NCBI GenBank assembly: GCA_001939145.1
Contig: LSRX01000538.1
Span: forward strand, 313,427-377,426
Reading direction: 5' to 3'
DNA length: 64,000 nt
Source of the DNA: Symbiodinium microadriaticum
Lineage: Eukaryota; Sar; Dinophyceae; Suessiales; Symbiodiniaceae
The notes beneath the pieces were generated by a model, which was given only the letters and a program-made list of their open reading frames with translations, was not told the origin of the DNA and ran no database searches. Shown piece after piece: positions 59,901 to 64,000 of the stretch. The position numbers and the translations under genes are program-made. How positions within the stretch are numbered: position 1 is the first letter of the stretch; each line of letters starts with the position of its first letter.

Positions 59901-62900
59901 ACATCACCGTTTCCGTCACACGGCGAGTTGGTAGTGGACGTGGGTGGTGGCTTGATGGGCAATGACGGATCTGGCACAAATTGCTCCTGGGTGGTGCCGA
60001 ACGGTCATGGTCTCAGGGAGACTTATGGCCACGCAGGTCAGGCCATGCCTCTGCGAGGCTGCAGCGCCGGCTATGCAGGCCTCTTCTGTGACCCTTGCGA
60101 TGCCGGGTTTTGGAGCTCCGGGGGCCTCAGTGCCTGTCAGGCATGCGAGAACAAGCCTCCGAATGGCAACTACACCAAGTCCAAATGGCCCAACTCGAAC
60201 TGTCCATACTCCTGTGGTGTGGGGGTCCCGAACCGCAAAAGCAATCCTGCATGCCTGGATCCTATGGCCTACGCTCTCAGCTTCTTCGGTGGCCCCAAAG
60301 GGGTGCTTGCCATCCTACTCGCAATTGTCACAAGTGCTGCCATGCTCTTGTGGCGTCGACGGAAGTCGGGCGGCTTGTCACGTCCGTTGCTGGGTTTTGA
60401 TGGGCCGGCTGCTCAGCGCTTGCACCGCATGCCACAGTCTGAGAAAGTGAACAGCCGTGTGCCTCTGTGCCTGTGACCCTGAGGCCTCCAGGGTCCTTCT
60501 CCCACTCCGGAGTGCACTCTCGGCGCGAAGACGGCCAAAGTGGCAGCTTCTCTTCGTCTTGGGCTTCCTGCTTCTGGCGATACTGTAGTCGCCGGCGCAG
60601 CTTGAGTGATGGCGAACCTGCGCAGACGAGGGTCGTGCAGGTGCGGCACGCCTCGGAGTTTCAGATGTCTCAGGAACAGCTGCCCTTCCACACCGGCAGG
60701 ATCTATCTCCAGGGCGAGAACACCGGAAAATCTCCTTGGTTCTTGAAGCTGCAGGTGCCAGCGGCTTTGGATGACATGGTCATGAAGGAGAAGTGGGAGC
60801 AGCTCGCGAGGTTGGTCAACAATGCAGCAAACATCCCCAAGTTCCAGTCCCGTACAGAGCGTGCCCTGGAGTATCTCTACCCGCCTGCAGCTCCGCTGTT
60901 TGCAAAGCTCTGCAGATGCAAGCGTGCAAGGACGATATTGCCACTGGTGCGGGAGTTCTGCGAAGCAGAAAGGCTATGGAGACCCATTCGTCAAGCAGGT
61001 GGTGAGTTGCACCTGCGGTTCGGATGCAATCGGAAAGCCACGCTGGCATATTTGGATGTCTTCGACTTTGCCAGATCGCCCATGGACTTTGCTCCTGTGA
61101 ACTTGAGGAAAGAGGCTTGGCTGATTCCGGTCCAAGGGCAGGGCACTTTTGACGAGCCGTACGAGGTGGACATGAGTGATCCGCTGTTGCAGCGACTGGA
61201 GCATACAGACCACGGTCCCACGGCGATTCTGTCAGTTCTCTCCACCTTCAACCGCATCGCCCGTCGACTTTTCAAGGTGGGCCCTGCTTTGCATGTGAGC
61301 GCCCGATAGCAAGAGCTCCATGGGTTTGTCAGTTTGCGAAGCTGCTGCTGTTTTTCTGGCTTCTCGAAGGATGAGCTGCATAATCTGCAGAAATCCGACG
61401 GCGAAGATCCTTTACAGCAGTTGCACGAGAAGGTGGAGCAGTGTGCCTCGCAGTGTGGGCTGCTGGACTGGATTTCTTGTGCTGGTGCTAAGTTTTGATG
61501 TGCGTTCTTTCTCTAAGTAAAACACCGGAATCACCAGGTTGGGAGGATTTGTGCAAGTTCTGGCGATTTGGCAGAGAGACAAGTTCCGAGGCTCCACTCC
61601 GCTGTCTTCCCTGCCCCACCTGCCCATGTGACTCGTTGCAAGCTTTTTCAACTCGTCTGACAGATGCTGATGCCAGGCGTCGATACACTTAGCCGTATGG
61701 AGGATTCGGTGGCTGCGAGCGTTGTGAGATCCAGCGATCCTCAGGCCTGATGCCAGTGTTCACGCAAGGGCTTGGCAGCACGAACCCCGTGGAAAGGGAA
61801 CCAACTCTTTCATGGACCTTCCTGTCGGTCCAGAGGCCTGGCTTAGACAACAATGCCTGATACATGTCTTCCTTCCATGAGGTGACACAAGGCGAGCGGC
61901 CATCTCCTCGGACGCGGCGAGAGCTCCGTTGCTGGGAAGCAGCTTCAAAACCTGTCCAGGTCCTGACCTAAACTACGCACCTGTTGCCACGTTGCGATGC
62001 GGTGCCGAGGACTCTGCTTGGTCTTTACCGAGTTCTCCCTTCTTGCAAGCTGGGCACACGGTTTTCTCGTTACCAGCAGCTGCTAAGCTACCATTAAGTC
62101 CGCCTGCTCCCGGGTAGGTGCCAGCAGCAGCGACCTCGTGTCACTGGCGAGCCCTGCAGCGGCCCAGCCGACTTCCAAAGCCGCTGCGCCAAACGACAGC
62201 TTAAGCATAGAGAACTCTGAAGGGCAAGCAGGAAAGAGGGTTTTGGGATGTTTTGGGTCCCTGATGGTCTCCTCCGAGGTTCTGACGACGCCGATCGCTC
62301 CGGAGGTGCTGCTTCTCCTGATTCGGCTGGTGAGGTCTTGTGCGCATCTCGCCTTGCTGCAGGCGCTGAACGAAGCGTTGAGGAGCTCTGCTTTGGCAGT
62401 AGGCTGGGCTCTCGAGGTTACATCGGCCAAAGCATCTAAGTGGGCCTCAGGTGAGGAGTCCTCGAACCCCCTGGTTCCTGACAGCGCCGGCGGCTGGGGT
62501 CTGAAAAGGCGCGCCATGGCCTTCCTGCGTGCGCCGTGCGCATCAGAGCTTTAAAGCGGCCGAGGGCCTAGCCCCGCAGCGTTTCTGGCCAGGCCTTTGC
62601 TTCGATGGGGATACTCCGGTGGAGACACTCAGAAGCCCCCTTTGCGTGAGCTACAGTGCAGATACAGTAGCTTCGCACAGGTTCTGAGCAGACTGCTGCT
62701 AGAACTTTGGTGTCCCTCGGCGCATTCGGGCACGAAGCCTTTTGACACAGCCTCGCTCACCGGTGTCCCCTTCGCCTATTGGCATTTCCTACAAAGTCTT
62801 CGAGTGACAGCTTGGGCAGCAGAAATTCGAACCGGAAGAAAGGATCACAGGTGGGTCCACAAAGCTTTGAAGGCAGCTGCTAGCTTTGGCCCGGCTTGTT

Positions 62901-63600
62901 GGCATCTCAGGTCTTTGATCTGTTTCCTGGCCTTCGATCTCTTGGCTTTCTGCTTGATCTGTGGGTCCAGCCGGCCGAATTCCTGCACTCCAGAACAGAA
63001 CATGGCGTTTGTGATGGTCTCGCCAGGATACTATTCAAGACCAGCATGGTGGCTGGCATGGCCGGGCTCCTGGTTCCACGGCACAGAAGAAGCCAGTGGA
63101 GCGTGCAGTTTCATGAGGTCTGGGTGCTGCTGCCCCCTTTGGCACAGCCATTTGCGCCCCGTGGCCCGATCTGGAGATTTCTCAGGCACACACAGCCACA
63201 GCTGAAGCTCAGGTTTGTCGTGGGGATTCTGTTCCTGCTAACAGAGGACCTGGACATGAGAGTGAGTTTTCTGGCAAAAGAGCCTGTTTCTTCAGGATCC
63301 CGATCTTGGTCGACTTTTTGCCAACCTGGAAATCCTGGGCATATGGAACGCTGCAGTCTCTCTTGTGGCGCCTCATCTCTGGCGATTCCCTTGTGTGTGT
63401 TTCGTTCTGCTTCTCTTTTGTCCCAGGTGCTGATCTGGTTGTTGCTGCTGGACTCCCTGGTGTCCGAGTCTCAGGGTTCTTCAAGGATCCGAGGAATCCC
63501 AGAGCGAAGCAGCGTTCCTTACATCTCCAGTCGGATCTTGAACAGTTTTTCGTGGAATGCAAGCTTCATGGCTCTGAAATGCTTTTCATTGGCCGGCATG
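56981..63600 (+). CDS. Large glycine-rich membrane protein, plant DUF8003/ephrin-receptor-like family (multi-exon)
   Basis: Starts at ATG 56981 with a signal peptide (MRPWLLAATLAVACADWKC). Exon blocks follow: 57180-57360 LVFDGNVLVTHQATVRSDAS (beta-helix-like); 59065-59180 VDVSGRGCAAGLG..GGGGAYLAG; 59358-59735 GGGLIWLSASSSSGSVTFGN; 59812-60470 Gly-rich, then Cys-rich CSAGYAGLFCDPCDAGFW..CPYSCGVG and a membrane helix GVLAILLAIVTSAAMLLW; 60600-61276 cytosolic RIYLQGENTGKSPWFLKL, EYLYPPAAPLFAK, ATLAYLDVFDF, GTFDEPYEVDMSDPLLQ. Further short blocks lie near 61376 and 63310-63560 (EILGIWNAAVSLVA; AKQRSLHLQSDLEQFF). The order signal peptide, Gly-rich region, CPY-C motif, helix, cytosolic domain, multi-helix end fits plant glycine-rich proteins of about 1,400 residues with unknown role. 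Exon borders are approximate. Confidence 0.65.
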
Positions 63601-64000
63601 ACCATAACCCAAGGTTTGACATCCTGGCGATGGGCATTGTGAGCTGCGTCAAGGCCTGGTAGATATGTAGGGACCCCTTTGAGAGAAATCCGTCTCCTTC
63701 GCCGACGTTTCTTCATCAACGGTCGTGATGCTGTCGTTTCCATCTGCAATCTAGTGCGTCGCGAGAACATCGTGTCGGGACACGTGGCTGGTTGCTTCTC
63801 TGTTGCAAACTCGCTTGCTCCGGCATGCTCCGCATCTTTTCGAAGCTCGGCCAACAACCCAGCAAGAAATGGGACAAGAAACCAGCCGCGGTGGTGCAAA
63901 TACGCCTGAAAATCAGTCTTTCAAGAGACTCTCTGGTACGGACAACTCCCACTTCCGATTCAGGAGCCGGGAGGTGGTGGGGACATGTGAAAGGCCCATG
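63601..64000. other. End of window, nothing firm
   Basis: May contain 3' sequence of the glycine-rich protein gene. No further conserved block seen. Confidence 0.4.

Noticed and set aside
1-64000. CRISPR arrays, bacterial operons, tRNA or rRNA genes
   Set aside because: No regularly spaced identical repeats, no Shine-Dalgarno-led gene strings and no cloverleaf or rRNA core sequence recognised.

Overview
This window looks like nuclear DNA from a dinoflagellate. No species can be named from the sequence. The evidence is: several tyrosine-recombinase (YR, DIRS/Ngaro/PAT-like) retrotransposons; host genes made of many short exons, all on the + strand; introns whose inferred ends are GC-AG or GA-AG, often with the same few bases repeated at both ends; long low-complexity intergenic DNA; and gene families typical of alveolates and algae. 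I saw no bacterial operon, CRISPR array, rRNA or convincing tRNA. One assembly gap (53393-54020) lies in a CAC/CAG microsatellite, and there is one ambiguous base at 4239.

Left part (1-17 kb): a nest of YR retroelements, all on the - strand. 'Element A' enters from the left edge with a tyrosine recombinase (128-2149). 'Element B' is an old, decayed copy. Its reverse transcriptase (14038-15548) is separated from its RNase H (about 3600-4173) because the intact 9.26-kb 'Element C' (about 4174-13434) has landed inside it. Element C reads 5'-A1, YR, Gag, in-frame TGA, methyltransferase-like + 2OG-Fe(II) dioxygenase + RT + RNase H, B1, A2, B2-3'. A1/A2 and B1/B2 are near-identical split direct repeats. 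'Element D' (15549-about 16985) is the 3' tail of a further element, also with a B1-A2-B2 type tail, lying against the Element B RT.

17-24.8 kb: no gene that I can support. It holds T-rich tandem units, a block of inverted GGGGTT/AACCCC runs, a roughly 110-bp tandem repeat and TTTG/GTT microsatellites.

24.8-33 kb: + strand host genes. These are a single-exon secreted Cys-rich protein, a nucleotide-sugar-transporter-like membrane protein in exons, a membrane protein whose C-terminus is a Cys-containing decapeptide repeat with frame breaks, and exons of a PAS/LOV-like protein.

33.4-41.1 kb: 'Element E', an intact + strand YR retrotransposon with tightly coupled ORFs: Gag-1, Gag-2, RT-RNase H, then a methyltransferase-like domain joined by an NPGP-containing linker to a tyrosine recombinase. 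It ends in the same B1-A2-B2 layout.

41.7-63.6 kb: four more + strand multi-exon genes: a class II-type histone deacetylase, a CAMK-like protein kinase, a PP2C/PPM protein phosphatase (the assembly gap lies in one of its introns), and a large glycine-rich membrane protein resembling a land-plant family. Exon borders are approximate unless stated. They come from reading conserved protein motifs, not transcripts.
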